Of a DNA stretch of 64,000 nucleotides, positions 32,548 to 45,300 are shown one piece after another. The notes beneath the pieces are model-generated. The model was not told where the DNA came from. It saw only the letters and a list, made by a program, of their open reading frames with translations, and did no database searches. Position 1 is the first letter of the stretch, and each line of letters begins with the position of its first letter. Source of the stretch: Chytridium lagenaria (Eukaryota > Chytridiomycota > Chytridiomycetes > Chytridiales > Chytridiaceae); the NCBI GenBank assembly GCA_025449115.1, contig JAHLKC010000014.1:1-64000 (forward strand). The letters run 5' to 3'. A program made the translations under genes and the position numbers.

Positions 32548-34209
32548 ATGTCCCTCAACCCCTCAACGATTCGCCAACGAGACTCACAAACCTTGATCAT
32601 CTCCATCGACCCACTCCACCCCAACCCCAGTCTTCCCACCGCATCCACCATCACCACACCAACCTCAGAATCCAGCCCCACATTGAATCACAGCAGCGAA
32701 TGGTTGAGAGCCGATGAAATCCAGCCCGCGTCCGACACAACAGATTCCCAAACTCCGTTTCCCGCTACACCTGGCAACCTGGAAGACGGGAGAGCCGGTC
32801 TACAAGCCTCTACAGCTGGAACCGACGACATCCTCGACAACCTCGATTACTGGAGATGTTGGGTACACAGCGCAACCTCAGGCATGCACGCGGTTGCTGA
32901 TTTTTTTTTTGTTTAGGATATGGATTACAATTAAAACATTGGCGATTATCAGTATTATCGGGGTTAGCATTAACGCTATTGTGAAAGATGTACGAGAAGG
33001 ACGTGTATGCGCAGATATGCAGATCCGGAACTACAATGTTGTGCATATCGTGCTTCTTGCGGCACAACTCGTTTCTTCGTTTGCCTTGTTTTTAACGTTA
33101 CCCATTGGTGCGAGGCAATGGACATTTCAAAACTACCAAAGGTGATTGATTAATTTAGAAAACCCTTCTTTTTTTTTCCCCTTCCTCACTCCTCAGCGTT
33201 TTCCATCTCGTCCGTTTTTTATTGTTTTTATATTCTTACAAAACTTACCGCTTCAATTTAAAAAAAGATACCAAGTTTCGAAATGGACATTTGTATCAGC
33301 GTTATCATTCTCATGGGCCAAATGTGTATGATCCCCATCGGTTTCATGGTCGTGAGATATCCCACCACGACATGCGTAAGTCCAACTCCACTATCTCTCT
33401 TTATATCTCACAAACGCGCAGGTCATGGCAAGCCACCTCTTTGAATTCACCTACTACCTCATTCTCGTCCAATGCATCGTCTTTATTTTATTCTCCCTCC
33501 CCGTTTTTCTCTTTGTAAGTACTTCCGCTCCCCCCCTTCCTATTATCTTAACCCATCATCCTAACCCGTCATCCTAACCCATCATCCTACCCATTATTCT
33601 AACGCATCATCCTAACCCATCATCCTAACCCATTCCTACCCACTCCCACACAGCCCTGCATGATCGCACTCGCCAGCTTCCCCTCCCATCACGGCGTAAG
33701 CGACACAACCCTCAACCGTCTCCGCACCCTAACCTACGACGGCGAAACCGATCTCACCTTATCATTCCGCCACGAGAATGCGTCATTGAAAACCTGAAAT
33801 CCCTATCCGTCACCGAGATAGCATTGACGATGATGGTGGAGAAGAACGGGATAGCACCTGCGGCTGAGAGGACGGAGCAAGTGGAGGATTCACCAAAGGA
33901 TCTTGCTCCTGCCCATCGGAAACATGACGGTACAACCATCAGGTGCTCCAACGTCCCAAAGGCACCATGTCAACCCAAGACGAGGAAACCGAAACTTAAT
34001 TCCGAGTCTTGCATTATCTGTTTGGAGGGGTGGGTTGTTGGGAACAAGGTGGCGGTGTTGGATTGTCGACATGCGTATCATTCAGAGTGTATTCGGACGT
34101 GGCTTATTGAGCATAGTGATTGGTATGTTTTTCTCCCCACTCGTTTCTTTTAGGGGAAGCGTTTGCTGATGTTAATCTTAGCCCTTGCTGTCGGAAGCCC
34201 GTTGCGTAG
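32548..34209 (+). CDS. Multi-pass membrane RING-H2 protein (probable E3 ubiquitin ligase)
   Basis: The start MSLNPSTIRQRDSQTL leads to a Ser/Thr/Pro-rich cytosolic segment. Hydrophobic helices follow: TIKTLAIISIIGVSINAIV, VVHIVLLAAQLVSSFALFLT, ISVIILMGQMCMIPIGFMVV, then a YYLILVQCIVFILFSLPVFL stretch. After the last helix comes a linker and a C-terminal RING-H2 finger: CIICLEGW, then CRHAYHSECIRTWL, then (across the last intron, about 34122-34182) CPCCRKPVA and stop. The C-x2-C...C-x-H...H-x2-C...C-x2-C pattern is complete and binds two zinc ions. Membrane RING-H2 proteins ubiquitinate membrane or lumenal quality-control clients. Introns lie near 32870-32918, 33141-33268, 33375-33420 and 33515-33654. 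Frame slips near 32750-32870, 33285 and 33800 make the N-terminal half approximate. Confidence 0.75.
33541..33650 (+). repeat. Tandem repeat TAACCCATCATCC in an intron
   Basis: About eight imperfect copies of a 13-base unit (TAACCCATCATCC with single changes) fill most of the intron between 33515 and 33654 of the RING-H2 gene. Confidence 0.8.
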
Positions 34210-34562
34210 ATAATGGATGGACGATTTTTTGAACACTAGTACGAGATAGATAGTTTTGACGATATGAGATATAGATGAACGCAAACTAATACTGGAAAAT
34301 ATGATGAGCGCAAACAAATACAGGGAAATATAATATGATAAACGAAATCAAATACTGGGGAATATAATTCCTTATTAATATATTGACATAACGGATAAAA
34401 TGCCTCTCAAACATATATACTTGGTATAAAAGATATCGGAAAAACAAGAAAGTGGGGGTAAAGCATAGCTTACATTCATTAACGCCCTCAAAATAAAAAA
34501 AAATACAGAAAGACCACACAACTCTTTAACTTCGTCAACAAACAAACTTCTTCTCTCTTTCT
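34210..34562. other. Intergenic with short A/T-rich tandem repeat
   Basis: Between the convergent ends of the RING-H2 gene and the next minus-strand gene. Three imperfect copies of a roughly 35-base unit (containing CAAATACxGGGxAATATxAT) lie at 34265-34375. Confidence 0.55.
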
Positions 34563-35693
34563 TCACCCAAATATTGATCTCCAAGCATCCCCTACAAACG
34601 ACACCACTTTTCCCTTAAATTCTTTCATGGCTTTCGATATCGACGCTTTCGCTTTCGACGCAACCGAATGCACCTTCTCCTCAACCTCCTTCACATCCTT
34701 CTCAAACTCCTCCGTCGACGTCCATCCTTTCCTCGAATCCGCCATTTCCGTCAGAGGCGTAGTCGTCTCTGTATCCGTCGCCGTCGCCGTCGCCGTCAAA
34801 GCAGACACCAATGACGCCGTTGTTGCAGTTTCTCTATCTATCGCCGTCGCCGTCAAAGCAGAACTCCAGACACTCCCAACGCCGTCGTAGCAGTCTCTCC
34901 ATTCGTCGCCGTCAAAGCAGACACTCCCGTCACAGTCTCTCCATTTACCACCGTCGCCGTCAAAGCATCCACTCCCACCGCCGTCGTCATCGTCACGATT
35001 TTCGGCGGCACCCCAAAAGTGGGTGGAGGCGGTACACCAATCTTGATCCCATCTCTCGACACGGATTCCGTAGACCCATCCACAGCATGTACCTTAACGA
35101 ACAGATCATCATGACGTCCGGTGCTACGAAGATAATGCGTCCAGTCGAGGACTTCTGTCCAGATTTGGTAGGTGATGGTTTGGGCGGACAAGGGGTGACG
35201 GGCGATGAAGAGGCAGCGTGTGGGACGGCCGTCGGGATGGGGGTTGGAGGGGCAGAGGGAGATATCGACGGATTGATGGAATTGGGAGGGTGGGAGTGGG
35301 GTTGTGGATGTGGTGAGGATGCGCCAACGGATGGTTTGTTTGAACTATATGTGTGGGGGGAAGGTTGTTAAAGGGTGAGGTGGTGAATTGTGTTGATAGT
35401 TACCCCGTATGTCCATTGAAGGATTTGTTTGGTTCCATTTGAGGTGGTGTTGGCTGGTGGGTCGATGAGTTCGATACGAAAGGGAAGTGGATCGGATTCC
35501 TCTGTTCCTGGTTCTGTGCGATGCGTTCAGTTGGTTCGATGGTTGTTGTGGGGAGTGAGGTTGGGAATGAGGTTGGATGTGGCGAATCGTCATGATCCCG
35601 TTGAGCTATGGGAGGTGCATGCGCAATTATGGGTGGAAGGAGTACTATTAGAAGGATCACCAGTAGCGGGGTAATGCTCAGCAGCCGTCGCAT
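34563..35693 (-). CDS. Secreted protein with Thr/Ala-rich repeats and amphipathic C-terminal helix
   Basis: The start at 35693 (MRRLLSITPLLVILLIVLLP then PIIAHA) is a strong signal peptide. The mature part begins with a Pro/Thr/His-rich segment. A globular-looking region (QTITYQIWTEVLDWTHYL, DDLFVKVHAVDGS, SRDGIKIGVPPPP) follows an intron at about 35345-35404. Then come repeated short units of the type ALTATxxNGET and TATATDTETTT (GCC GTC-rich DNA). The last 50 residues (EEFEKDVKEVEEKVHSVASK to AWRSIFG) form a Lys/Glu-rich amphipathic helix. The frame changes near 35150-35345 and near 34855, so the middle is uncertain. No family is recognised; a cell-surface or secreted role is inferred from the signal peptide only. 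Confidence 0.5.
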
Positions 35694-36620
35694 GATGGAC
35701 ATCGATCCCGAGGGATAGGAGAGCATCAAAGCTCGCTTAACTTTTTTTTTATTGATGTTACAGGGTTTTCTATTTCTGGATGATTACTACTGTCACAACA
35801 AACAAAAAAAACCATCGTCGTAGGTAAGGAAGTCGGTCAATGTAAATGCCAGTAAAACTATCTTGAAAGAATGGGCAAGTATGTGTAGTATAAAATGCTG
35901 GAAACGATAATGACTCGAAAAAACATCAAAGTTCAAGCAGCTGGTTGTGGCCCTTCCGAAAATCCCGCATATGTCATCGAGAAGGATATGGGCATGGGTA
36001 CGTTGAAGCGGGGTGTCGCAGTAATTGTTATCGGACGTCATAGACTGGAGTGGAAAGAATATGAATGAGAAAGAAGCTTTATCACAACTGCCGTGGCCAA
36101 TTATTGGATGGACGTGAAGTACGCCGGAAATAAGAAGAGAAAGGGCGGGTCATTAAAAATGAAGGAAACAATTATTATAAAGCCTAGCTCCATTTGTTCT
36201 GAGGGAGGGGGGCTCTTGATGTGAAATATGAGCGGGTAGGCGGCTCCAAAGCTGATTTCAATTGAAAATCGATGAGGACATGTTCCTTCAATCGCGACGT
36301 ATTGACTCTTCCCAGACACAGTCAACAACGAAGAAACAGTAAAATATTAAAGAACTGATATCAAAATAGCTACTAAAATGATTCAATGATAATTTGAAAG
36401 GTACACAGCGTCGAAAGACAGGTAAAGCAATATGGGAATGAGCAAACAGAGAACGAGCGACATTGAACAGGGGTGTCAAAGTATGGTCAAAATGAGAATC
36501 AGCAAGTAACCTTCAGAACTTGAACGTAAAGTGTACAATGGGCGCATCGAAAACGCCCAGACTTGAAGCTCCTTTAATTGTTGGTGGGGCCGCGGTGGAG
36601 GTAATGTGGCCGTCACAAAC
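35694..36620. other. Region with only weak minus-strand open frames
   Basis: Minus-strand frames of 60-82 codons (for example MTSDNNYCDTPLQRTHAHIL at 36041 and a frame with KSQYVAIEGTCPHRFSIEIS near 36310) look mildly protein-like but cannot be joined or assigned. They may be exons of an unrecognised gene. Confidence 0.2.
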
Positions 36621-37101
36621 CTAATATAAGCCTTGTGCCTCCTCCAACTCCCACCTCTCCTGCACAAGCGCACAAGGTCCACAACAACAAGAGATGGCGT
36701 AATCAGAGAACCCATCCCCCTGATATCAAGACGGTTCCGAATCTCCCCACGAAGTGGTGCTGTTGCAAAGATGCCGAGGAAGCATGTGGAGAGGATGCCT
36801 TCAAGGAGTCCCGGTTGATGATGGAATTCATGGGAGATCTTAGCGTTGGCGATGCAGGGGCAAGCGAAGGCGGTTGCGGCTGTTGGAAAGAGTTAGAGAG
36901 GTGTGATGGGAAGGGAAGTACTCACTGAAGACTGGGTCCTTGATGCATGATGAGAAAGAGAGGAGAGGGTAGTGCCAGCTCCGCTTTGACATTGATGAAG
37001 GGTCGACAAAGACGAGGTTGCTGTCATTTTGGGTGTTTGTTTGTTGTCCGCATTGTGCGTTGACGAGGGTAAGCGTCGGTGGTCTTCTTGGAGGCCGTCA
37101 T
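36621..37101 (-). CDS. PLAC8-family Cys-rich protein
   Basis: The start at 37101 (MTASKKTTDA) leads, after a slip near 37070, to TLVNAQCGQQTNTQNDS, then WHYPLLSFSSCIKDPV. After an intron (about 36876-36921) come FACPCIANAKISHEF, LRGEIRNRLDIRG, and with one G added to the run near 36720, the C-terminus DYAISCCCGPCALVQERWEL ending EEAQGLY. The CPC block, the LRxxxRxxLxIxG helix and the final C-C-x-P-C-ALxQExxEL are the PLAC8 signature. PLAC8 proteins are small Cys-rich membrane-associated proteins, linked in plants and fungi to metal resistance (Cd, Zn) and calcium influx. No clear hydrophobic CCxxxxCPC helix pair is seen, so its membrane mode is unclear. Confidence 0.8.
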
Positions 37102-38122
37102 TTTGTAGGTGTGATGTGAGATGAGAAGGAGACACAAGACGTGTGACGTTGTTTTTTGGATTGAGATTCTTGTACCCCTGACGTCACGAGAGTAAGCGCA
37201 GAGCAATTTATCCTGGTATTGGCAGCAGTCCTATCTATCATCAGGAGGATCGTCAAAGAGTCAAAGTTTAATGACATAAACAGCTTGCGAGAGCATCGCT
37301 GCAATCACGTCTGCACGCTGAATGGTGCTTGAAGGCGTTTTTTTGCTCAATATCGACAATGTCTATTAAATAAAAACATATCCCATCTACAGTCATAATT
37401 CGGTCGCAGTTGCAAAGTAAAGCCTCAATTCATCGCAGTATACCTACCCAAGCAGTCATATGTATTCCCAGCTCTTCCTCACTCGGCTCCTTCCTTAACA
37501 GATCTATAAACCCACACCTGTTTACTCATTTGCGCCATCAAATGTCGCGTAGTTAACCGTTTGAAAGAGAGAACGGCCACAGCTCTCTCCAAGCAGCAAG
37601 ATGTACGCGTATATTTACCAGTGTAGTCACTTCATGCGAACACACCATCCCGCCCGAACCACATGACGGAATTAAGCCGAAGGTTGCCTTTCAACTGCAA
37701 TGGGATCGATCGTGAGGGCATGGTCGAACCGAGAGTCAAACAGAATGACGCGTCAGAAGAATGGGGATTGATAGTGTTAACACGAGAGTTGGCTTTCGTC
37801 TTAATCTAAAGTCCAATTTCTTAGCAAAGCTAACGTTTATGAAAAAATAAAGAAATCTTTTGTGAACATATTTGGAGTGTTTCAGCAAATAAAACTATGT
37901 TATGGAAAAAAAGCATATGCCTGCTATTTATTCTTCAATTTTTTTAACTCAAACAACCAGAACCAAAAAAAACAAAACAAACGATAGCAAAAACGAAGAC
38001 CGGATAAGGGAGTCTAAACCACCGCCGCACAAAGCCGGGTCCCATCCAAAGACTATATAGGAGGTTCAACGAACAAAACATATGAGGTATTTATCATTCA
38101 ATCGCGTTGGGGTTCGTGTGTT
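37102..38122. other. Intergenic, no gene recognised
   Basis: About 1 kb between two minus-strand genes. It contains one copy of the palindrome TGACGCGTCA (37746-37755) and an AT-rich A-run region (37840-37990). No RNA gene seen. Confidence 0.45.
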
Positions 38123-39052
38123 TTACTTGCTGGCAATCTTGTAAGCAAAAGTGCCAGTAGTGGAACCAGGGGACTTTGCGACAAAGGTGGAGGGTGACGA
38201 CATGAAGGAAGCAAAAAAGTGGCGGCAAGGTTGGCTTGGAAACCAGTGACCTTTCCAGCGCAGACGAGGTTTCCGATGAAGCCGGAGGAGGTGACAGAGT
38301 TGTGACGGATGGCTGTGTTGGTGTAGCCGTAGACAACGGTTCCGGCAGTTCCGAGGGCGTTTGTAAAAAGTATTCACCCTAAATATAAATATGGAGGGTT
38401 AGAAAAATGTTATTTGCAAAGGGGTGAGGGAAATTGGGCGAGACTCACATTGTTTGTGGCGGAAATTTGACCTGTGCAGCCGCTGTTACGGGCATGGCGA
38501 TCAAGTGGGGGTAGGAGAGAGTGTAGTTGCGATGGCGGGTTTCCGACGACAGGGTCCCAGTTGGCAAATCCAGCGTACGCGGTGGTGTTGGAGATAGCGT
38601 ATCCGATTGCTGCCCAACCACCAGCCGAGTGCCCACCCAAGAAGATGTTGGACGGAACAGCAGAGAAGGACACATTGTATTTGGCACCCCAAGTCGGGGC
38701 GGCGGTGGCGAGGGCCTTCAAGGTTGAGTCAAGGGCAAGCGGGTAATCAGTGTAAGACTTGAAGGTGGATCCAGGTGAAAAGTCGAGAATGACAGAGATG
38801 ACATCGTTGGAGGCAAGGGATTGACCGAGGGTAGCGTAGTCGGTTGCAGCAAAAGTGGTGCCGACAGCAAAAATGTGGGCTTTAGTGGCTTTGGAGTTGG
38901 GTGCGAGGTAGACTTGGGCGGCACCCTTTGCGAGGACCGGTTAAGGCGAATGTGACGGGAGTGGAGGCGAGGGTTGAGATGTCGCGTTCGGTGAGGGAAG
39001 GGAGGGCCGAGACGGAGGCGACGAGGAGAGCGATGATGGTGTTGAAGAGCAT
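38123..39052 (-). CDS. Secreted alpha/beta hydrolase (chlorophyllase/lipase-like)
   Basis: The start at 39052 gives a signal peptide (MLFNTIIALLVASVSALPSL). A one-base slip near 38936 leads to VLAKGAAQVYLAPNSKATKA, then a central domain with FAVGTTFAATDYATLGQSLA, VILDFSPGS and the nucleophile elbow GGHSAGGWAAIGYA (GxSxG with catalytic Ser). FANWDPVVGNP follows, a feature of chlorophyllase- and PETase-type hydrolases. An intron lies at about 38377-38449. The C-terminus, after slips in T and A runs near 38365 and 38217, ends FAYKIASK at 38123. The Asp and His of the triad were not assigned. Likely an extracellular esterase or lipase; substrate unknown. Confidence 0.75.
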
Positions 39053-42000
39053 GTCGTTGGTTATGAGGATCGGAGGAGGTTGTGTTTTCGATGAGGGATG
39101 GAAGGAGGTGAGGTGGTGTCATTTTATAGTGCATGGACGTGTAGTCTGAGGTGTCAAGACATTGCTGTGAGCAGGACCCGGGCGGATTCCAAGGCCCCCG
39201 GGGTATCAAAGTGGAGGTCCAGAGTATGGCTCTTTCCCCACATGTCCATCATTTGAACGTCAATGGAGCATAGCAAGGCGGTCGGATTCAAATCTTTGGA
39301 ATGATGCGATTATATATTTATATGGTGCGGGGACTAATAGTGTAATGGTGTGTTATCCAAGGGTGTGCAGCTGGCTAAAGTTGGCCTAAATGGAAACGGA
39401 AAACTGTACATGCTTCGGTTAACAGCAAAGCAGGAATAAAAGATGACTTTTCTAAACTTTACTCTAAAGTCTGAGTAAATATTTATTTAATGCATATTCA
39501 ACGTCACCCTTCCTCTTTCTACTCTTCCACCCTTCTTCCAATTTACAAGCAAGAGTGTCTAGCTTTACACATCCACGAAACATTCAATGTCTTGAAGCTT
39601 TTTCACAGTTGGTAATCTCTTAGCCTTGTTTGAAGGCAGCGCTTGCGGGGTAAGATGGAAACAATTGCTTATCTCCACGGACGATATGTGTTTTTTTCAA
39701 AATAAAACCAAAAAAAACATGGGACGCGTAGACATTTTTAGACCTGCGTAAAGGCATGGAGCCCTGTGAGATTGGATCCGCATCAACTTCGGGTCAATCG
39801 TGTGATCTTCGCTCCCTTGCCCGCATTAACGCTGTCCAAGCATCAGTCCCAGCAGAAATTCTGCATGACCCCTTTAAAGAATTAACTTAACCCAAGCATT
39901 GATGGGAAGAGAAGCCTCAGCGGGAAGGCGCGTAATTGGATATGAAAGGGGCTTTATTATGCGGAGACAATGAGCCTTGTGGAGTCGACCACGCGGTCAA
40001 TTGAAGGGACTGATTTTGGGATATTCATGCGGTCTCTGCCATATATGGAAGTGCATTTTTGCTTAACCCATCCGATCATTTCCATTCAAATTCATTCGGT
40101 TCGTGTAACTGACTGTTGTTTTGAATTTTGATGGTCAAGTCCTGCGGGTCTGCCAAAGTCATCTGCTTACCCACCAAATAAACATATTTTATATAAATAA
40201 TATTACTTTATTATTAGTTTCAACTATTCAACCATGCACTGCTTCTGACTTCAATGCTTATTACCTGATGGCAAAAAAAGGTGGGTCGTCTCCAACCCCC
40301 ACCTCAAAGTTAACTGCAGACAACACCCCCGGGCGGATTCAAGGGTGTTTTCCGCTATGGGTCTGCATCCTTCGACATCAGGGTCTATATATTGAACGAA
40401 ACAGGTAAGACCGTCATAATAATGAATGGCTATCTGATGGTTTGTCTCCCAGAAGATCCGGCCGTTCTCTTTTCACCTAAAGGCGTGCTTGTCCTTGCAT
40501 GAATGGGATGTTGAGGAGGTTGGCTAAGGTCATTTTTCGTGGTAGAGGCCGTCTTTTACACATAAGGATGGGGCAGTGCGTGACCGTGGCATAACGTTGA
40601 ATTTCGTCATGGTGAGGGCTAATTATCGGCATTCTTTCACGCAGCGGCAGACACAAACAAGTTGGGCAGTGTCTTGAAAAGTCTTGGCGGATGGCGCCGT
40701 CCGCGTCTTAAACTCTTGGCCAATGTTGAATTTAGAAATTGTTCTGTTTTCTTCCACGCGGTGCTTTGCTGTGGGTGTTAAGTCTAGGACTCCAGGCGTG
40801 CCGCGTCACTCCTTGTCGTCATTGCTCTATTCTTCCAGGTAACCCATCAACAACTCCAGTCTCTCAGGTTGTGAAGGCGAAGCCCGACCGATTCTCTCCA
40901 CGGGTGAAAGATCCCGCTCCGGCGGGGCCCTTTCTGGCATGATCCACAAGGGGTTTTTTGTCTCTTTCTAAATTGCGTTTTTTTTTTTTGGGGGGAGACT
41001 CAACGATGCGAGACAAGAGGAGTGATTATCTGGAACATTAGAGTTTGCACGTTGGATGTTAAAAGCCTTGGACTTGCAAGATCACTTTGAATGGATACAC
41101 CACGCGGCATGAAATGGGTGCCTGACGGGTCGCGGTCGGAAAAGGGGGTGTTTTACCCGTCACCTTTTGTCGGTGGCTGCACAACTCCACCCGCCTGCAA
41201 CTTTTCTGGTAAGGTTTAGTAATGGCGGTTATCGCCGCGAGCTTCGTTCGTGCTTGTTTTTTTGGTTTTTTTTGTACAGTTAAAAGGCTGAGAAGATCAG
41301 AGCGCGGTCTGCCTCAGATTTTGAGGCTCTACTCTTAGTCTGTCTCTGAGCTTTGACGAGAACTGCACATAGATTATGATGCACTTTGAAGCTCCCGTTA
41401 ACGAAATGATGCCGTAATGGATTCATCATATCAATTTCTTGTGGTTTGAACGTTACACACGCAGCAAAACTATTATTGTAATTAGGAACCATGTCTGGCC
41501 TATACCTGTCCATACAGACACTATGGAGCTACCTAACGTACTTACATACCTCGCTGTCGATACAAAAAGTAGTCTGCTCAAAACACATGCACACCATAAG
41601 GCCCTAGCAACTCCTAAAACTTTGAGGTTTGATGCCTATTTTTAAACAGAACACAGAACAGAATGATGTTGATGATGATGATGATGGTATGATGGTAATG
41701 ATGAGATGATGATAGACAATGAGGATCTGTTCTTGACGTTGATCCTTTCTTGCAGCCTTGCTTGGGAGACAATTGGGTTGGCGGTGCACTGGTGAATCGG
41801 TGATGGCAAGCAAAAAAAAAAACAGCATGCGCTCCAACGCAACGTCACACAAGATTCATATAGATATATGTAAGACTTCCAGAACAACAAGTTCGTTAGT
41901 CGCTGCCATACTGTCATCAAACTACCCATTATTGCACACTACCATTACCTGATTGATATATACCCTGCCTACGACGATATTTCATTTTTATACAGGGCCA

Positions 42001-42311
42001 AGTACCATTAAACATTTCCGCATACTTGTATTCCATCTTCAATGCGCAATGTCGCCACATGCATATGCAACATCACCTTCATCATCATCCACCATAGGAT
42101 CAACATCGTCGTCATTCTCTCGAGATTGTTCAAGCCAATGCTGCAGCTTTCCGCCGGCCTCATATACAAATCATCAACCTACGCCAAGAAGAAGGAACTA
42201 CGCTCTGTTGACATGGACTGTCGGCGGCACAAGCTTGGGATGCAATCCGCTGATTCCATATTCTCTCATTCCACCTTTTTAAACGATAATCTGGCTCAAA
42301 AAGTCACACGC
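39053..42311. other. Long stretch without a recognised gene
   Basis: About 3.2 kb. A short plus-strand frame at about 40330-40500 (GVFRYGSASFDIRVYILN to a stop) and a minus-strand frame at 41280-41513 look weakly protein-like but have no recognised content. A GAT-repeat lies at 41662-41716. The word CCCGGGCGGATTC occurs at both 39177 and 40328. A homopolymer T10/G6 lies near 40981-40996. No tRNA or rRNA was seen. Confidence 0.4.
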
Positions 42312-45300
42312 ATGCGAACTTTGCCCTTGGCGCAACTTCGCATCCTCAACATCACCTCGCTTTTCGTCTTTCTCTATCTTACATGTTTCGCCACACCCGT
42401 CGCCGCATCCTCTAAGAGTAAACACCTCTCCTCATATCCATCTAACCCTCCTCTAGTCTCCATCAAAGCCACAGGCGCGAGTTTTCCCAACGACATATAC
42501 CAGAAGCTCATCCGCCAATTCATGTCCATCCATGGAGGTTTGAATCGTCTTTGAAATATCCCATCTGACTATATTTAAAATAGCATCAGCTATTTCAAGT
42601 TTTGATTATATTGGCGATACGAGCACGGCAGGACTCGCTACTCAGAATGTAAATATGTCATATCAGTTTGGGGGTAGTGATATTGCGGTGGATCCAAGAG
42701 TCTATAATCAGAGTACGTTGATTGCGTTGCCAGCTGTTGCAGGGTAATTTCTCTCTCATAACTATCTCCCTTATAGCTAGTGACATCATGATGTTATCTT
42801 CTCATGCGTTTATTTTCGTTCTTATTAATTATTTAAAGTGCGATTGCCGTCGCATTCAACATACCCGAAATTACTCGTATAGGCAACTCCACCACGCTCC
42901 CACCCTCCGAATCTCCCGCACAGCCCTCCCCTCCATATTTGATGGCACAATCAAGTACTGGAATGACACGCGAATTCTGGGAGACAATGAGCCTGATGTG
43001 CGTAGAGTACTGTCAACTATCAACGAGCCAATTCAGCTTGTGGTAAGGAACAGGGGCAGCGGGACATCGGCGAATTTTATTAGGTATTGTAAGATGGTGA
43101 AGGAGAGTTTTGTGGAGTGGACGGGGGTCCCGGGGTTGAAGGTGATCGCGGCGAAAACGAATCAGGCTGTGGGGCAGATTGTCGGGTCGATACCTTACAC
43201 GGTAAGTGAACACCAAGTGCTCTATTGTTTTGTTGTTAGTTTTTTTTTTGACTAAGTAGAATGGGTTTCTAGATTACGTATATGGATAGAGAGGAATTGG
43301 AGAGTTCAAAGACAAGCCGAGATCGCTCGGAACCACCCCTTGCCGCATATGTGCAAAACCAACGTCTTCAATATGTTTTTCCTGACAGGTCGTCACTTAC
43401 TGTACGTATTTTCTCTTTTTTTCGCGTCCTGGCTCCTATGTCGCGCAACTCTTAAGAAATAACGCTGTTCTCATATGCTGTAAAACATTTTTCGTGGTTT
43501 TCTTCGAACAGTCCACAATCCGCAACCTCAGCGAAGATACCCTCCAATCTTGGAACCCTAATAACCGCACCCTGGAACTCCTCGACTCCACCGCCGACAA
43601 CGCCTACCCCATCTCCATTGTTTCCAACTACATCATTCGTAAAAACAACATCTCCACATCCGTCGACATATCCGCCTGGACGCTCCGCTACATGTGGTGG
43701 ACGCTCTTCTCTCTCGAATCTGAAGAAATTTTCAACGCAACCCATTTCGTCTCCCTCCGCTCCTCCCAAGCCTCAACCTTATCACTCAACATCCTTCGCG
43801 GGTATACCCAGAACAACCAAAAACTTTATAACGCCAGTATTTGCGATATGGCCGCGGATGGTGTCAACCCTTGCGTGCATGGTAAATGCACGACAAGGCT
43901 CCCGTTTCAATCGGATGACGTGAAATGCGTTTGTGAACCTGGGTTTCAGAACCTCCACTACACTGATTGTCGTGAAATCCAACCCGTGTTTGCTTCCAAC
44001 GACCCAATGGTGATTGTGCAACTCATTCTCGCTGGCATCGCCGTGATTGTGATCACAACCATCTGGGGGCTGGTCATTTTCCATCGAAATCACCCGAAAA
44101 TTCGAGCTATAAGCCCTGTGTGTTGTTACGTTATTTTGGGGGGGTGTTTATGTGGTGGTATTAGTATCGTAGGATATGCGGCTACACCGACGGATTTGGT
44201 GTGTCGGATGAGAATATTTTGGCCAGCGGCTGGGTTTGGTGCAGTGTTTGGGATGTTGCTGTTGAAAACGTACCGCATCTATACCATCTTTGGATACAAC
44301 CGTCTTAAAACCTCCCGCGGGATCCGTGACATCATCCTCGTCCATCTTACTCTCGCTATAACGGCACTAGAGGTTCTTTTATCGGGTTTACAGATATTGT
44401 TTTCGCGACCACGGGGGAAGGATAAGGCTTTTGATGGAGCTTTATTTACGGTTTGTGCGGCTGGGGAGAGACTGGAGGGGGTTAGTGTTGCCATGGAGAT
44501 TGTGGTGTATGCTTGTAATGCTGTTTTGCTTGTGGTTGCGCTTTGGCTTGCTGTGAAGACGAGAGGGGCTTTTAGGAGGTTTGCAGAGTCGAAGGCGATT
44601 GGGATGGTGATTTATGTTGTGACGATTTGCGTTTGTATGGGATTGGTAAGTTCTACATTATCATTCCTGTTGCCTTGTTTGCTTTTTTTCTTTTGTTTTG
44701 ACTTTTCGGATCTGCCCCTCTCGTTAAAAACTACTTACGTTGTTTTTGTATTTTCACTTTTCCCGCTTTCTCCTCACACTCATTTTGATGGTTTTCTTTC
44801 ATTTATTGGACTTATCATTGCTGGGGGGTTTTTTCCTCTTTCTTTTTTCCTTCTGGCTTTACGTTCACGGGTGGACTTGTTTCCGCCCCCTTTCTCATCC
44901 TTTTTTTTTAATGGCAGCCCGTTTTATACGCCATTCCCATCCTCAGTCCGCAAACCAACGCTGTCGTCAATATGGTCCGTGCCGTCCTCTTTTTCATTCT
45001 CGCCACAGGCACACCGTTGATCCTGTTTGCGAGACGGCTTGGAGAGGTGCTTGGAAGAGCGTCAGGAAATACGAGGCCGGTATCGAGGAATGAGACGGAG
45101 GCGGAGGGGAGGAATGGGGACAAGACTTCGTTGGAAGGCAGTGGGGAGAGGTGGATGGAGGCTTTGGGTGTGTGGGGAGGTGGAGGGGACTGCGGAGCAG
45201 GAGGAGGAGGAGACGAGGGTTGTGGAGGATTGGAAGGATACTCATATATGGTGAGTTGCCTTTTTATCCTTGGGTGAATGTTTCTTGCTGACGATCTCGA

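Noticed and set aside
33541..33650. TAACCC-containing array as an internal telomere repeat
   Set aside because: The unit is 13 bases (TAACCCATCATCC), not TTAGGG/CCCTAA, and it lies inside a gene's intron.
35124..35674. Plus-strand Gly/Val-rich open frames
   Set aside because: Shadows of the Pro/Thr-rich minus-strand secreted protein; no start context or family.
37660..37760. Possible tRNA gene (GGTCGAACCGAG resembling a B box)
   Set aside because: No cloverleaf pairing or A box at the required distance on either strand.
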